The notes under the pieces: model-generated
Databases searched by the model: none
What the model saw: only the letters and a program-made list of their open reading frames with translations
What the model was told of the DNA's origin: nothing
In this document: positions 32,698-40,924 of the stretch, piece by piece
How the letters are laid out: each line of letters begins with the position of its first letter
Numbering within the stretch: position 1 is the stretch's first letter
Origin: Clostridia bacterium
Lineage (GTDB): Bacteria > Bacillota > Clostridia > Lachnospirales > Bianqueaceae
Assembly (NCBI GenBank): GCA_900764045.1
Contig: CAAFMN010000027.1
Span: 62,001 to 126,000, forward strand
DNA length: 64,000 bases
Direction: 5' to 3'
Program-made: the position numbers and the translations under genes

Positions 32698-35600
32698 GTG
32701 CAGGAAAGAAGACAGACCGTAAAGGATTATTTCGGCGGGCTTTTACAGGATGAGGGGCAGAGAGAGGTTGCCTCTCTTCTTGACGTGCGGGAAGTTTGCA
32801 TCCATAAACAGGACCGTTTGCTGCATATCGACGCCTGTACCAGGCATCTGATCTCTCCCGCCTGGAGGCGCGGCCTGCAGGAAGCGCTGGAAGAGGGGAT
32901 GGAGGGACAGCTCAAGGTTGATCTGTCCGTAGATTATGAAGCGGCCGAGAAGACAGATCTCTGTGAGGACGCGTGGCATCTGGCTCTGGAATCCGAAGAG
33001 AAACAGCATCCTATGCTGGTGCAGCTCCTAAAAGGGCCGGGGACGCAGATTGCTTCCGGAGGCAAGGTGGAGCTGACGCTGCCGTCCTATCAGGCGGGGC
33101 TGTTAAAGCATAGCGGGATCCTGCGTGTTTTGGAGCAGGATATGCAGTCCATGACGGGACAGCCGGTACGGATCCATGTGGAAGAAAAAGCAACGGATCC
33201 GAAAGAGTTGGAGCGCCAGGAAGAGGCCAGAGTTAAGCGGGAGGAGCAGCTTCTGCGCAGAACTTTGGTTCTTGGAACGCAGAATGCGCAGGAGACGCCG
33301 CAGGCTTCTAACGCAGGAGTACTGGCAGAGGCAGGAGAGCTTCCGTGGGATGAGGTGCCGATGGCGCCGCCGGAGCCGATGCCGGTCATGCCGGAGGCAG
33401 AAGAGGAGGAGCCGGATCCGGCGCAGACTGGCGATCAGGTTCTTTTTGGCCGAGTAATTCGCGGACGAATCAATGAGATGGACGAGCTGGAAGACGGTAA
33501 ACGGATGATCCTGCATGGGATCGTGTCTGCGAAGAGTGAGCGTCAGATCAAGGGCGAAAAGATGCTGGTGCAGTATACGCTGACAGACTACAAAAAGGAA
33601 GCCATCGTCAAAGCGTTTGTACCGGAAGCGGAGTATGGGACATGGTCGGATAAGGTGAAAAACGGAGTAACCATCATGGCCAAGGGAACAGCGAAGCAGG
33701 ATGATTATCTGCATGCTGTAACACTGGTTGCCAACCACATTACGCTCTGCGAGGAGCCGTATCCGGTAGATCCGGAGCTTCTGGAAGCGATGAGTCAGAT
33801 GATGGTCGGAACGCCGTTTGAACCGGAAAATGAGCGCCCGCTTAAAAATATTGAGGCGCTGAGCGGCATGGTAACGGTCAAGGGACATATTATTCTCCAT
33901 GAGGCCAATGAAGACCGTTCCGGCAATATGAACCTGATCATCGATATTACGGATTATACAGGCTCTATTTCGGTATATACCCGGGTGGACAAAGAGAAAT
34001 ATAAGGCGATAACGCCGGATTTGAAGCCGGATCCGGATAAGCTGATTCAGGTCTATGGAGAGATGCAGGATGATTTTAAGGGCGACCACAGAATCCTGCA
34101 GGCGAAGGCGATCCGCAGAATGAAGGGATCGCTTAAGCCGGAGCGGCACGATAATGCGCCGCAGAAGCGTGTAGAACTTCACATGCATACCAAGATGAGC
34201 GAGATGGATGCGGTATCCTCGCCGACAGAGCTGGTGCAGCAGGCAAGCCGTTGGGGGCATCCGGCGGTCGCCATCACCGATCACGGTGTCGTGCAGGGAT
34301 TCCCGGAGGCGATGACAGCCGCGGAAAAGTTGCCGATCAAGGTCATCTATGGAGTCGAGGCGTACCTCGTGGACGATTTGCAGAAGGCTGTGCGGCGGGA
34401 TCACGGACAGGATTTTTCTGTTCCGTTCGTCGTGTTTGATATCGAGACGACCGGTTTTAATAAGGAAAAGGATCGGATCATCGAGATCGGCGCGGTAAAA
34501 GTGCAGAATGGGGAAACGGTGGATACCTTCAGCACATTTATCAATCCGGAGATTCCGATTCCGGAGAAGATCACAGAGCTGACGTCTATTACGGACGATC
34601 AGGTCAAGGACGCACAGACCATCCGTGAGGTGCTGCCGCAGTTCATGAAGTTCTGTGAGGGCGCGGTTCTGGTCGCGCACAATGCCGGATTTGATACCGG
34701 CTTTATTGAGAATAAAGCGAGAGATCTGGGCCTGGGGGAGCTGGACCATACGGTGGTGGATACCCTGGAGCTCGCGCGTGGTCTCTATAATCAATTAAAG
34801 CGTTACACGCTGGATTCAGTCTGCAAACATCTGGGTATTTCTCTGGAAAATCATCACCGGGCAGTGGATGACGCGGGAGCGACCGCGGAGATTTTCAAAA
34901 AGTGCCAGATTGAACTGCAGGAGCGGAAGGTAGAGCGTTTGGCGGACATCAATCCGCTGATTCGCGCGGGGATCGATGTCAAGCGCCTGCGGGCGCACCA
35001 TGCCATCATTCTGGTGCAGAATCTCGTAGGCCTGCGGAATCTGTACGAGCTGGTATCGATCGCGCACCTGAACTATTTCTTCCGTGTGCCGAGAATCCCC
35101 AAGTCAGAGTTTAACAGGCTTCGGGAGGGGCTGCTCCTGGGAACGGCCTGTGAAGCCGGAGAACTGTATCAGGCGGTATTGGATAATGATGGACCGGAGG
35201 TTATTGAAAACCTGGTGAACTATTATGATTACCTGGAGATTCAGCCTCTGTGCAACAATGAGTTCATGGTCCGGGAACAGAAGGTCCCGGATATGGAAGC
35301 GTTGAAGGACATCAACCGGCGGATTGTGGAACTGGGAGAACAGTATAATAAGCCGGTAGTCGCGACTTGCGACGTGCATTTTATGAATCCGGAGGATGGA
35401 ATCTACCGTAAGATTATTCTCAAGGGCAAGGGCTTTGAGGACGCGGATCTGCAGCCGCCGCTGTATTTCCGGACGACGGAGGAGATGCTGGAAGAGTTCT
35501 CCTATCTTGGCGAGGAAAAGGCCAAGGAGGTCGTCATCGACAATCCGGTAGCGATCAGCGAGAGGATTGAAAAGATCAAGCCCATCCCGGACGGAACCTT

Positions 35601-37485
35601 TACGCCGGAGATCCCGGGAGCCAATGACGAGCTGGTAGAGATTACGCATACCAAGGCCAAGAGTATTTACGGCGAGCCGCTGCCGGAGCCAGTTAAGGCA
35701 AGACTGGACCGGGAACTGGGATCCATCATCAAAAACGGTTTTGCCAGTCTGTATATTATCGCGCAGCGGTTGGTATGGCATTCCAACGGAGACGGTTATG
35801 TGGTAGGTTCCCGAGGTTCCGTAGGTTCGTCCTTTGTAGCGACGATGGCGGGTATTACGGAGGTCAATCCGCTCAAGCCGCACTATTACTGTACAGAATG
35901 CAAATACAGTGAGTTTGATTCCGAGGAGATCCGAGCCAACGCGGGAAAATCCGGATTTGACCTGCCGGATAAGGTGTGTCCGCGGTGCGGCAACATGCTC
36001 TCCAAGAATGGACACGATATCCCGTTTGAGACGTTCCTGGGATTTGACGGAGACAAGGAGCCGGATATCGACTTGAACTTTTCCGGAGAATATCAGCCAA
36101 GGGCGCATGCGTTTACAGAGGAATTGTTCGGCAAAACGCAGGTGTTCCGAGCGGGAACCATGGGCGGCCTGGCGGAAAAGACAGCGTATGGTTATGTCAA
36201 GAAATACGTGGACGAGCATCATATGCGGGTCAACCGGGCGGAGATGAACCGCCTTGTCGCGGGCTGTACCGGTGTCCGGCGTACGACGGGCCAGCATCCC
36301 GGAGGTCAGATGGTTGTTCCCAAGGGCTACAGCATCTATCAGTTCTGCCCGGTGCAGTATCCGGCCAATAAGCCGGAAACAGGGACGATCACGACGCATT
36401 TTGATTATCATCAGCTGCATGGCCGTCTTCTGAAGCTGGATATTCTGGGACACGATGATCCGACGATGATCCGTATGCTGATGGATCTGACCGGTGTGGA
36501 CGCGATGACAATTCCGGTTGATGATAAAAAGGTTTTGTCCCTGTTCTTGGGGACGGAGGCCCTGGGGGTTACGCCGGAACAGATCGGAAGTCCGGTAGGA
36601 ACCTACGGCGTCCCGGAGTTTGGAACCAAGTTTACAAGACAGATGCTGGTTGATACCAAGCCGCAGTGCTTTTCGGATCTGTGCCGTATTTCCGGTTTGT
36701 CCCATGGTACGGACGTATGGAACAACAATGCGCAGGACCTGATTCGGGACGGCGTTGCCACGATCTCGGAAGTTATCTGTACGCGAGACGATATTATGAC
36801 CTATCTGATCCGGCATCACATGGACAATCTGTATTCCTTCAAACTGATGGAAGCAGTCCGAAAAGGAAAAGGACTGAAGCCGGAGGATGAAAAGGCGATG
36901 GAGGAAGCCGGTGTTCCGGAGTGGTATATCAAGTCCTGTCAGAAGATTAAGTATCTGTTCCCGAAGGGACACGCGACAGCGTATGTTATGATGGCGCTGC
37001 GTGTGGCCTATTACAAGGTGTATTATAAAGAAGCGTACTATGCTGCCTTTTTCAGTATCCGCGCGACGGGTTTTGACTATGAGCTGATGTGCCAGGGAGA
37101 GGATGTCGCACGGAATGAAAAGGCACGAATTGAAGAATTGGGTAAGGAAGCAACGGATAAGGATAAGGATACGATTACAACATTGGAGCTTGTGATCGAA
37201 GCCTATTGCCGCGGCGTTATCTTTGACCCGATCAGTTTGGAGCATTCCGGAGCGGACCGGTTCAAGCTGACAGAAGAGGGGCATCTGCTGCCGCCCTTTA
37301 CCGCGCTGGCAGGCATGGGAGCGATGGCGGCCAAGAGTATTGTGGAAGCCAGGGAAGAAGCGCCTTTTAAGACGGTAGAAGACTTCTGCGTTCGGGCCAA
37401 AGTTCCCAAGACGGGCGTGGAACAGATGCGCCGTCTTCACATTCTGGACGATCTGCCGGAATCCATGCAGATGAGTCTGTTCTAA
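32698..37485 (+). CDS. polC: DNA polymerase III alpha subunit, Gram-positive PolC type
   Basis: Main replicative polymerase, 1595 residues, longer than the roughly 1440 of Bacillus. Order: N-terminal domain, an acidic Pro-rich linker near 195-245, OB fold, PHP domain with His495 and His497, an inserted proofreading exonuclease with Asp581 and Glu583 (VVFDIETTGF), then palm and fingers. The zinc cysteines are Cys1065, Cys1068, Cys1094 and Cys1097, and the catalytic pair is Asp1123 and Asp1125 (PDIDLNF). The C-terminus ends in QMSLF, a sliding-clamp binding motif. The start is GTG at 32698 after AAGGA. It is convergent with the Crp-type gene, with only three bases between the stops and no terminator seen. 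Confidence 0.98.
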   Translation: MQERRQTVKDYFGGLLQDEGQREVASLLDVREVCIHKQDRLLHIDACTRHLISPAWRRGLQEALEEGMEGQLKVDLSVDYEAAEKTDLCEDAWHLALESEEKQHPMLVQLLKGPGTQIASGGKVELTLPSYQAGLLKHSGILRVLEQDMQSMTGQPVRIHVEEKATDPKELERQEEARVKREEQLLRRTLVLGTQNAQETPQASNAGVLAEAGELPWDEVPMAPPEPMPVMPEAEEEEPDPAQTGDQVLFGRVIRGRINEMDELEDGKRMILHGIVSAKSERQIKGEKMLVQYTLTDYKKEAIVKAFVPEAEYGTWSDKVKNGVTIMAKGTAKQDDYLHAVTLVANHITLCEEPYPVDPELLEAMSQMMVGTPFEPENERPLKNIEALSGMVTVKGHIILHEANEDRSGNMNLIIDITDYTGSISVYTRVDKEKYKAITPDLKPDPDKLIQVYGEMQDDFKGDHRILQAKAIRRMKGSLKPERHDNAPQKRVELHMHTKMSEMDAVSSPTELVQQASRWGHPAVAITDHGVVQGFPEAMTAAEKLPIKVIYGVEAYLVDDLQKAVRRDHGQDFSVPFVVFDIETTGFNKEKDRIIEIGAVKVQNGETVDTFSTFINPEIPIPEKITELTSITDDQVKDAQTIREVLPQFMKFCEGAVLVAHNAGFDTGFIENKARDLGLGELDHTVVDTLELARGLYNQLKRYTLDSVCKHLGISLENHHRAVDDAGATAEIFKKCQIELQERKVERLADINPLIRAGIDVKRLRAHHAIILVQNLVGLRNLYELVSIAHLNYFFRVPRIPKSEFNRLREGLLLGTACEAGELYQAVLDNDGPEVIENLVNYYDYLEIQPLCNNEFMVREQKVPDMEALKDINRRIVELGEQYNKPVVATCDVHFMNPEDGIYRKIILKGKGFEDADLQPPLYFRTTEEMLEEFSYLGEEKAKEVVIDNPVAISERIEKIKPIPDGTFTPEIPGANDELVEITHTKAKSIYGEPLPEPVKARLDRELGSIIKNGFASLYIIAQRLVWHSNGDGYVVGSRGSVGSSFVATMAGITEVNPLKPHYYCTECKYSEFDSEEIRANAGKSGFDLPDKVCPRCGNMLSKNGHDIPFETFLGFDGDKEPDIDLNFSGEYQPRAHAFTEELFGKTQVFRAGTMGGLAEKTAYGYVKKYVDEHHMRVNRAEMNRLVAGCTGVRRTTGQHPGGQMVVPKGYSIYQFCPVQYPANKPETGTITTHFDYHQLHGRLLKLDILGHDDPTMIRMLMDLTGVDAMTIPVDDKKVLSLFLGTEALGVTPEQIGSPVGTYGVPEFGTKFTRQMLVDTKPQCFSDLCRISGLSHGTDVWNNNAQDLIRDGVATISEVICTRDDIMTYLIRHHMDNLYSFKLMEAVRKGKGLKPEDEKAMEEAGVPEWYIKSCQKIKYLFPKGHATAYVMMALRVAYYKVYYKEAYYAAFFSIRATGFDYELMCQGEDVARNEKARIEELGKEATDKDKDTITTLELVIEAYCRGVIFDPISLEHSGADRFKLTEEGHLLPPFTALAGMGAMAAKSIVEAREEAPFKTVEDFCVRAKVPKTGVEQMRRLHILDDLPESMQMSLF

Positions 37486-37488
37486 AGC

Positions 37489-38139
37489 TTATTCCAGCAA
37501 CTGATGGAGGATAAAATGATTTTTGTGAAACTCCAGAATCCCTTCATCGCGCATTTTTCCAAGCTCTTTAGAAAGCGCGCTGCGGTCCAGATTCAGATAA
37601 TCCGCCAGCTGCTGGCGGTTGAATGGAATCTGAAAGTTTGGGCTATGCCGTTTGGCTGCTTGGGCCGACAGGTAGATCAGGAGGCGGCCGCGAATTGTTT
37701 TCGGAGTTGTGCATAAGATCCGTGTAGAAAGCGTAAGATTCTTATGGATAGAGATGTGCAGCATGTTCTGAAGAATTTTGGAGGACCAGGCGGTGCCTGC
37801 ATAGACGCCGGTCAGAAGCTCCATATTCAGAAACAGGACTTCCGAGGGCAGGACGCTTACGGCGTCCACCATCATGGGTTCCTGACAGAAGGCATAGGTT
37901 TCGGCAAAGACGCCGCCGGGCGGAATATTGCTCAGAATACTTTTATTGCCCAGAAGATCGGAGGCCTCGATGTTGACGCTGCCGCTTAGGACGATTCCGG
38001 TTTCGTGAACCGTGTCGCCGGCATGAAAAATGATGGTGTTCCTGGCAAAATGGCGGACTCGCAGGCAATTTGCGCCGCGCAGTTCTGACCATTCGGTGTC
38101 CGTAAGATTTTGAAAGAGCGGAGAAGTGATTTTTTCCAT
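37489..38139 (-). CDS. Crp/Fnr-family transcriptional regulator
   Basis: DNA-binding regulator of 216 residues. The N-terminal cyclic-nucleotide-like beta barrel is about 1-125 (FHAGDTVHETGIVLSGSVNI). A dimer helix and a C-terminal winged helix follow, with recognition region RQQLADYLNLDRSALSKELG. No Fnr-type cysteine cluster is present, so an oxygen sensor of that kind is unlikely. It is divergent from a small cupin gene, a frequent partnership in Clostridia. The shared region contains a perfect 14-base palindrome 14 bases upstream of its ATG. The effector is unknown. Confidence 0.88.
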   Translation of the reverse strand: MEKITSPLFQNLTDTEWSELRGANCLRVRHFARNTIIFHAGDTVHETGIVLSGSVNIEASDLLGNKSILSNIPPGGVFAETYAFCQEPMMVDAVSVLPSEVLFLNMELLTGVYAGTAWSSKILQNMLHISIHKNLTLSTRILCTTPKTIRGRLLIYLSAQAAKRHSPNFQIPFNRQQLADYLNLDRSALSKELGKMRDEGILEFHKNHFILHQLLE

Positions 38140-38153
38140 AGGTTTTCCTTTCC

Positions 38154-38167
38154 GTGGTTATAACCAC
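38154..38167. promoter_or_regulatory. Perfect palindrome, probable Crp-type operator
   Basis: GTGGTTATAACCAC is a perfect 14-base palindrome. Its centre (38160.5) lies about 41.5 bases upstream of the start expected from the TATAAT at 38190-38195, the class II Crp/Fnr activator position. It is also 14 bases from the regulator start, so it could serve autorepression. Confidence 0.6.
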
Positions 38168-38178
38168 CGACGAATGCC

Positions 38179-38199
38179 TATCATTATACTATAATGATA
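38179..38199. promoter_or_regulatory. 21-base perfect inverted repeat with back-to-back -10 boxes
   Basis: The arms TATCATTATA and TATAATGATA surround a single C. Each strand reads TATAAT, so the repeat may hold the -10 boxes of both divergent genes or be a second operator. No good -35 is seen on the plus strand, which fits an activator-dependent promoter. Confidence 0.5.
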
Positions 38200-38221
38200 T
38201 TATAAACGCAAAGAGGATTTT

Positions 38222-38554
38222 ATGATGGATGGCATGAAGAATATTTCCAAAGCAGAGGTTTTGTGCCTCAAGGATCAGGTAGAGTATCAGAAGGGACAGG
38301 TTGTCAGCAAGACGCTTGCGCAGAATGAACATCTGAGCATCACCCTGTTTGCCTTTGATAAGGGAGAAGAGATCAGTACGCATGAATCCGGCGGAGACGC
38401 GATGGTGACCTGTCTGGACGGAGTGGGCAGAATCACGATTGACGGCAAGGCGTATGAGCTGCACGCAGGCGAATCCATTGTGATGCCGGCCAGACATCCG
38501 CATGCGGTGTATGGCCAGGAGACCTTCAAGATGCTGCTGGTAGTCGTATTCTGA
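38222..38554 (+). CDS. Small single-domain cupin protein
   Basis: Cupin of 110 residues with the two conserved motifs visible: the first around ISTHESGGDAMVTCLDG, the second around ESIVMPARHPHAV. No enzyme activity can be assigned; similar small cupins are annotated as sugar- or metal-binding barrels. AAAGAGG precedes two adjacent ATG codons (38222 and 38225), and either may be used. It is divergent from the Crp-family gene and likely under its control. An AT-rich stem (CTGAAAAAA with TTTTTTCAG, 38551-38582) at its end may be a weak terminator. Confidence 0.85.
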   Translation: MMDGMKNISKAEVLCLKDQVEYQKGQVVSKTLAQNEHLSITLFAFDKGEEISTHESGGDAMVTCLDGVGRITIDGKAYELHAGESIVMPARHPHAVYGQETFKMLLVVVF

Positions 38555-38590
38555 AAAAAGAAATAATTTTTGATTTTTTCAGGAAACTAC

Positions 38591-38619
38591 TTGCAAAAGG
38601 GCATGGAGAGTGCTATACT
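38591..38619 (+). promoter_or_regulatory. Promoter of the rimP-nusA-infB operon
   Basis: TTGCAA, 17 bases, TATACT. The leader is about 75 bases long. Confidence 0.85.
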
Positions 38620-38644
38620 AATATTGGTATATAGGTAATGATTT

Positions 38645-38666
38645 GAGAGTGGGGCAACCCGCTCTC
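38645..38666 (+). promoter_or_regulatory. GNRA-capped hairpin in the rimP leader
   Basis: GAGAGTGGG-GCAA-CCCGCTCTC is a 9-pair stem with one G-U pair and a GCAA tetraloop. It is not followed by a T run. rimP leaders with hairpins are known in other bacteria; equivalence here is inference. Confidence 0.5.
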
Positions 38667-38702
38667 ATTTATTGTAAACAAAGGCCAAAGTGAGGTGAAA
38701 GG

Positions 38703-39188
38703 ATGAAGAAGGCAGAACTGGTTCAGACAGTAGAGGAATATCTGCAGGATTTTGCCCGGGAAAAAGGGTATGAGATTGTGGATGTGGATTTTGTCAAGGA
38801 AGGAGCCAACTGGTATCTTCGAGTACTGGCGGATAAAGAAGGCGGTTTTTCTATTGACGATTGTGTAGATACTAGTCACTATCTGGATGAACGTCTGGAG
38901 AATGCGGATCCTATCGATACCCCGTACATTCTGGAGGTGAGCTCGCCGGGACTGGACCGTCCGTTGAAAAAGGATAAGGACTTTATCAGGGAGGCCGGAA
39001 AGCTGGTGGAGGTCAGACTGTATCAGGCAAGATCCGAAGGGGCTTTTGCCGGACAGAAGGAGTTTACCGCGCTATTGGCTGCGGCGGATAATGAGAAGCA
39101 GGAAGTTACGCTGAAGACGCAGGAGGGAGTGCAGGAGAGCTTTTCCCGTAAGGAACTGGCAGGAATTCGTCTTGCTGTGATTTTTTAA
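38703..39188 (+). CDS. rimP: Ribosome maturation factor RimP
   Basis: Assists assembly of the 30S subunit, 161 residues. The N-terminal domain has YEIVDVDFVKEGANWYLRV and the family signature EVSSPGLDRPLKKDKDF at about 79-95; the C-terminal SH3-like domain follows. GAGGTGAAAGG precedes the ATG. It heads the classic rimP-nusA-rnpM-rplGA-infB-rbfA operon. Confidence 0.97.
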   Translation: MKKAELVQTVEEYLQDFAREKGYEIVDVDFVKEGANWYLRVLADKEGGFSIDDCVDTSHYLDERLENADPIDTPYILEVSSPGLDRPLKKDKDFIREAGKLVEVRLYQARSEGAFAGQKEFTALLAAADNEKQEVTLKTQEGVQESFSRKELAGIRLAVIF

Positions 39189-39209
39189 AAAGAGGAGGAG
39201 ATTCAAAAA

Positions 39210-40304
39210 ATGAACGATTTTATCATGGCTCTGGATGAATTGCAGAGAGAAAAGGGAATCGATAAAGAAGTAGTATACGAAGCTCTGGAGGCATCACTGA
39301 TTTCGGCTTGCCGTAAGAATTTCGGAACCTCTCAGAATATCAAGGTGGATCTGAACCGTAAGGACGGTACCGTTAAGGTATGGGCACAGAAGAATATCGT
39401 AGAAGTTCCGCAGGATGATAATCTGGAGATCAGCGTAGAAAAGGCGCAGCAGATCAATCCCAACCTGAAGCTGGGCGATGTGGTGGATATCGAGGTAACA
39501 CCGCGGAATTTCGGACGAATCGCGGCGCAGAATGCGAAGCAGGTCGTCGTACAGAAGATCCGTGAGGCAGAGCGCAATATCATCTACGGAGAATACAAGG
39601 GAAAAGAGCGCGAGATGGTTTCCGGAATTATTCAGCGCAAGGAAAAGAAGAATGTATTCATCAATCTGGGCAGGACAGAAGCGCTGCTGGCTCCGGCTGA
39701 GCAGATTCCCGGAGAGGAATACAAGCAGAATCAGGTCATCAAGGTATACGTAATCGAAGTGCGCAATACGCCGAAGGGCCCGCAGATCATGGTGTCCAGA
39801 ACCCATCCGGAGTTGGTAAAGCGCCTGTTTGAGCAGGAAGTCCCGGAGATTCATCAGGGAATCGTACAGATCAAAAATATCGCGCGTGAGCCGGGCTCCA
39901 GAAGCAAGCTGGCCGTCATGAGTAAAGAGCCTCAGGTCGATCCGCTGGGCGCGTGCGTCGGACCGAACGGAGATCGTGTAAACGCGGTTGTCAATGAGCT
40001 GTCCGGTGAGAAGATCGATATCGTGGTATGGAACGAGCAGCCGGATATCTTTATCGCGGCGGCCCTGTCTCCGGCACAGGTACTTAATGTTCAGGTGGAT
40101 CCGGAGAACTTTATGGCAACGGTAACGGTACCGGAAAATCAGCTGTCTCTGGCGATCGGTAAGGATGGTCAGAACGCCCGCTTGGCAGCCCGTTTGACGG
40201 GTTACCGGATCGATATCAAGAGCGGTACGCTGGGACGCATCATCATGGATGAGGATGATGACGATTATTATGCGCCGCCTGCTTTTGAGGACGAAGACGC
40301 CTGA
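39210..40304 (+). CDS. nusA: Transcription termination/antitermination factor NusA
   Basis: RNA polymerase-bound factor of 364 residues, the short Firmicute form without C-terminal acidic repeats. The N-terminal polymerase-binding domain is about 1-125, the S1 domain carries GIIQRKEKKNVFINLGRTEA, and two KH domains follow (GACVGPNGDRVNAVVNEL, then LAIGKDGQNARLAARLTGY). The tail is strongly acidic (DEDDDDYY). AGAGGAGGAG lies before the ATG. Confidence 0.98.
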   Translation: MNDFIMALDELQREKGIDKEVVYEALEASLISACRKNFGTSQNIKVDLNRKDGTVKVWAQKNIVEVPQDDNLEISVEKAQQINPNLKLGDVVDIEVTPRNFGRIAAQNAKQVVVQKIREAERNIIYGEYKGKEREMVSGIIQRKEKKNVFINLGRTEALLAPAEQIPGEEYKQNQVIKVYVIEVRNTPKGPQIMVSRTHPELVKRLFEQEVPEIHQGIVQIKNIAREPGSRSKLAVMSKEPQVDPLGACVGPNGDRVNAVVNELSGEKIDIVVWNEQPDIFIAAALSPAQVLNVQVDPENFMATVTVPENQLSLAIGKDGQNARLAARLTGYRIDIKSGTLGRIIMDEDDDDYYAPPAFEDEDA

Positions 40305-40330
40305 TACATCAGCGCAGAAGGAGAGGGCAT

Positions 40331-40603
40331 ATGCGGACACAGAGAAAGACGCCCATGCGGAAGTGCACAGGGTGTCAGGAAATGAAAAATAAAAAAGAAA
40401 TGATTCGCATTGTACGGGACCCGGAGGGAAAGGTCTTTATCGACAGGACAGGAAAAAAATCCGGACGGGGCGCTTATATTTGTGATCAGAAGGAATGCTT
40501 GGATAAAGCGATCGCCTGCAGAGGAATTGAACGTTCACTGTCAGTGGAATTGTCAGAAGAACTGATCGCGCAATTACGGGAGGCATTTGAGAGTGAGCGG
40601 TAA
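40331..40603 (+). CDS. rnpM: RNase P modulator RnpM (YlxR)
   Basis: Small RNA-binding protein of 90 residues; the YlxR family was shown to bind RNase P RNA in Bacillus. It shows RKCTGCQEMKNKKEMIRIVR and GRGAYICDQKECLDKA, the family hallmarks. AGGAGAGGGC precedes the ATG. It overlaps the next gene by 11 bases. Confidence 0.95.
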   Translation: MRTQRKTPMRKCTGCQEMKNKKEMIRIVRDPEGKVFIDRTGKKSGRGAYICDQKECLDKAIACRGIERSLSVELSEELIAQLREAFESER

Positions 40604-40907
40604 TCAAGCCAGAACGATGCAGCTTTTGAGCCTCAGCAGTAAGGCGGGAAAGGTGCTGTCAGGAGAATTTCAATGCGAAGAAGGGATTCGCCGCCAGGCG
40701 GCGCGGATCATATTGGTGGCTTCCGACGCATCCGGGAATACACGCAAGAAATTCAGTGACAAATGCGAGTTTTATCATGTGCCCTTTTTCATCCTGGATT
40801 GCGGCAAAGCAGAGTTGGGCAGAGCAATCGGCAGGGAACAGCGTTCTTGTGTAGCGGTGACAGATGAAGGGCTTGCGGGAATCATAGAGAAGAGTTTGAA
40901 TGTCTGA
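40593..40907 (+). CDS. rplGA: L7Ae-family ribosomal protein YlxQ
   Basis: L7Ae/L30e-like kink-turn RNA-binding protein, 104 residues, with [20 protein letters not shown] and [16 protein letters not shown]. The start preferred is GTG at 40593, ten bases after GGGAGG; a TTG at 40587 is only 4 bases away from that site. It lies between rnpM and infB in the usual order. Confidence 0.92.
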   Translation: MSGNQARTMQLLSLSSKAGKVLSGEFQCEEGIRRQAARIILVASDASGNTRKKFSDKCEFYHVPFFILDCGKAELGRAIGREQRSCVAVTDEGLAGIIEKSLNV

Positions 40908-40924
40908 AAGGTGGAAAACAGCCA

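Noticed and set aside
35104..37440. A minus-strand open frame of about 780 codons opposite polC
   Set aside because: The plus strand encodes conserved PolC motifs throughout. The antisense frame arises from codon bias and shows no family resemblance.
38574..38588. A CodY-box-like TTTTTTCAGGAAACT upstream of rimP
   Set aside because: Four mismatches to the consensus and overlap with an AT-rich stem make it no better than chance.
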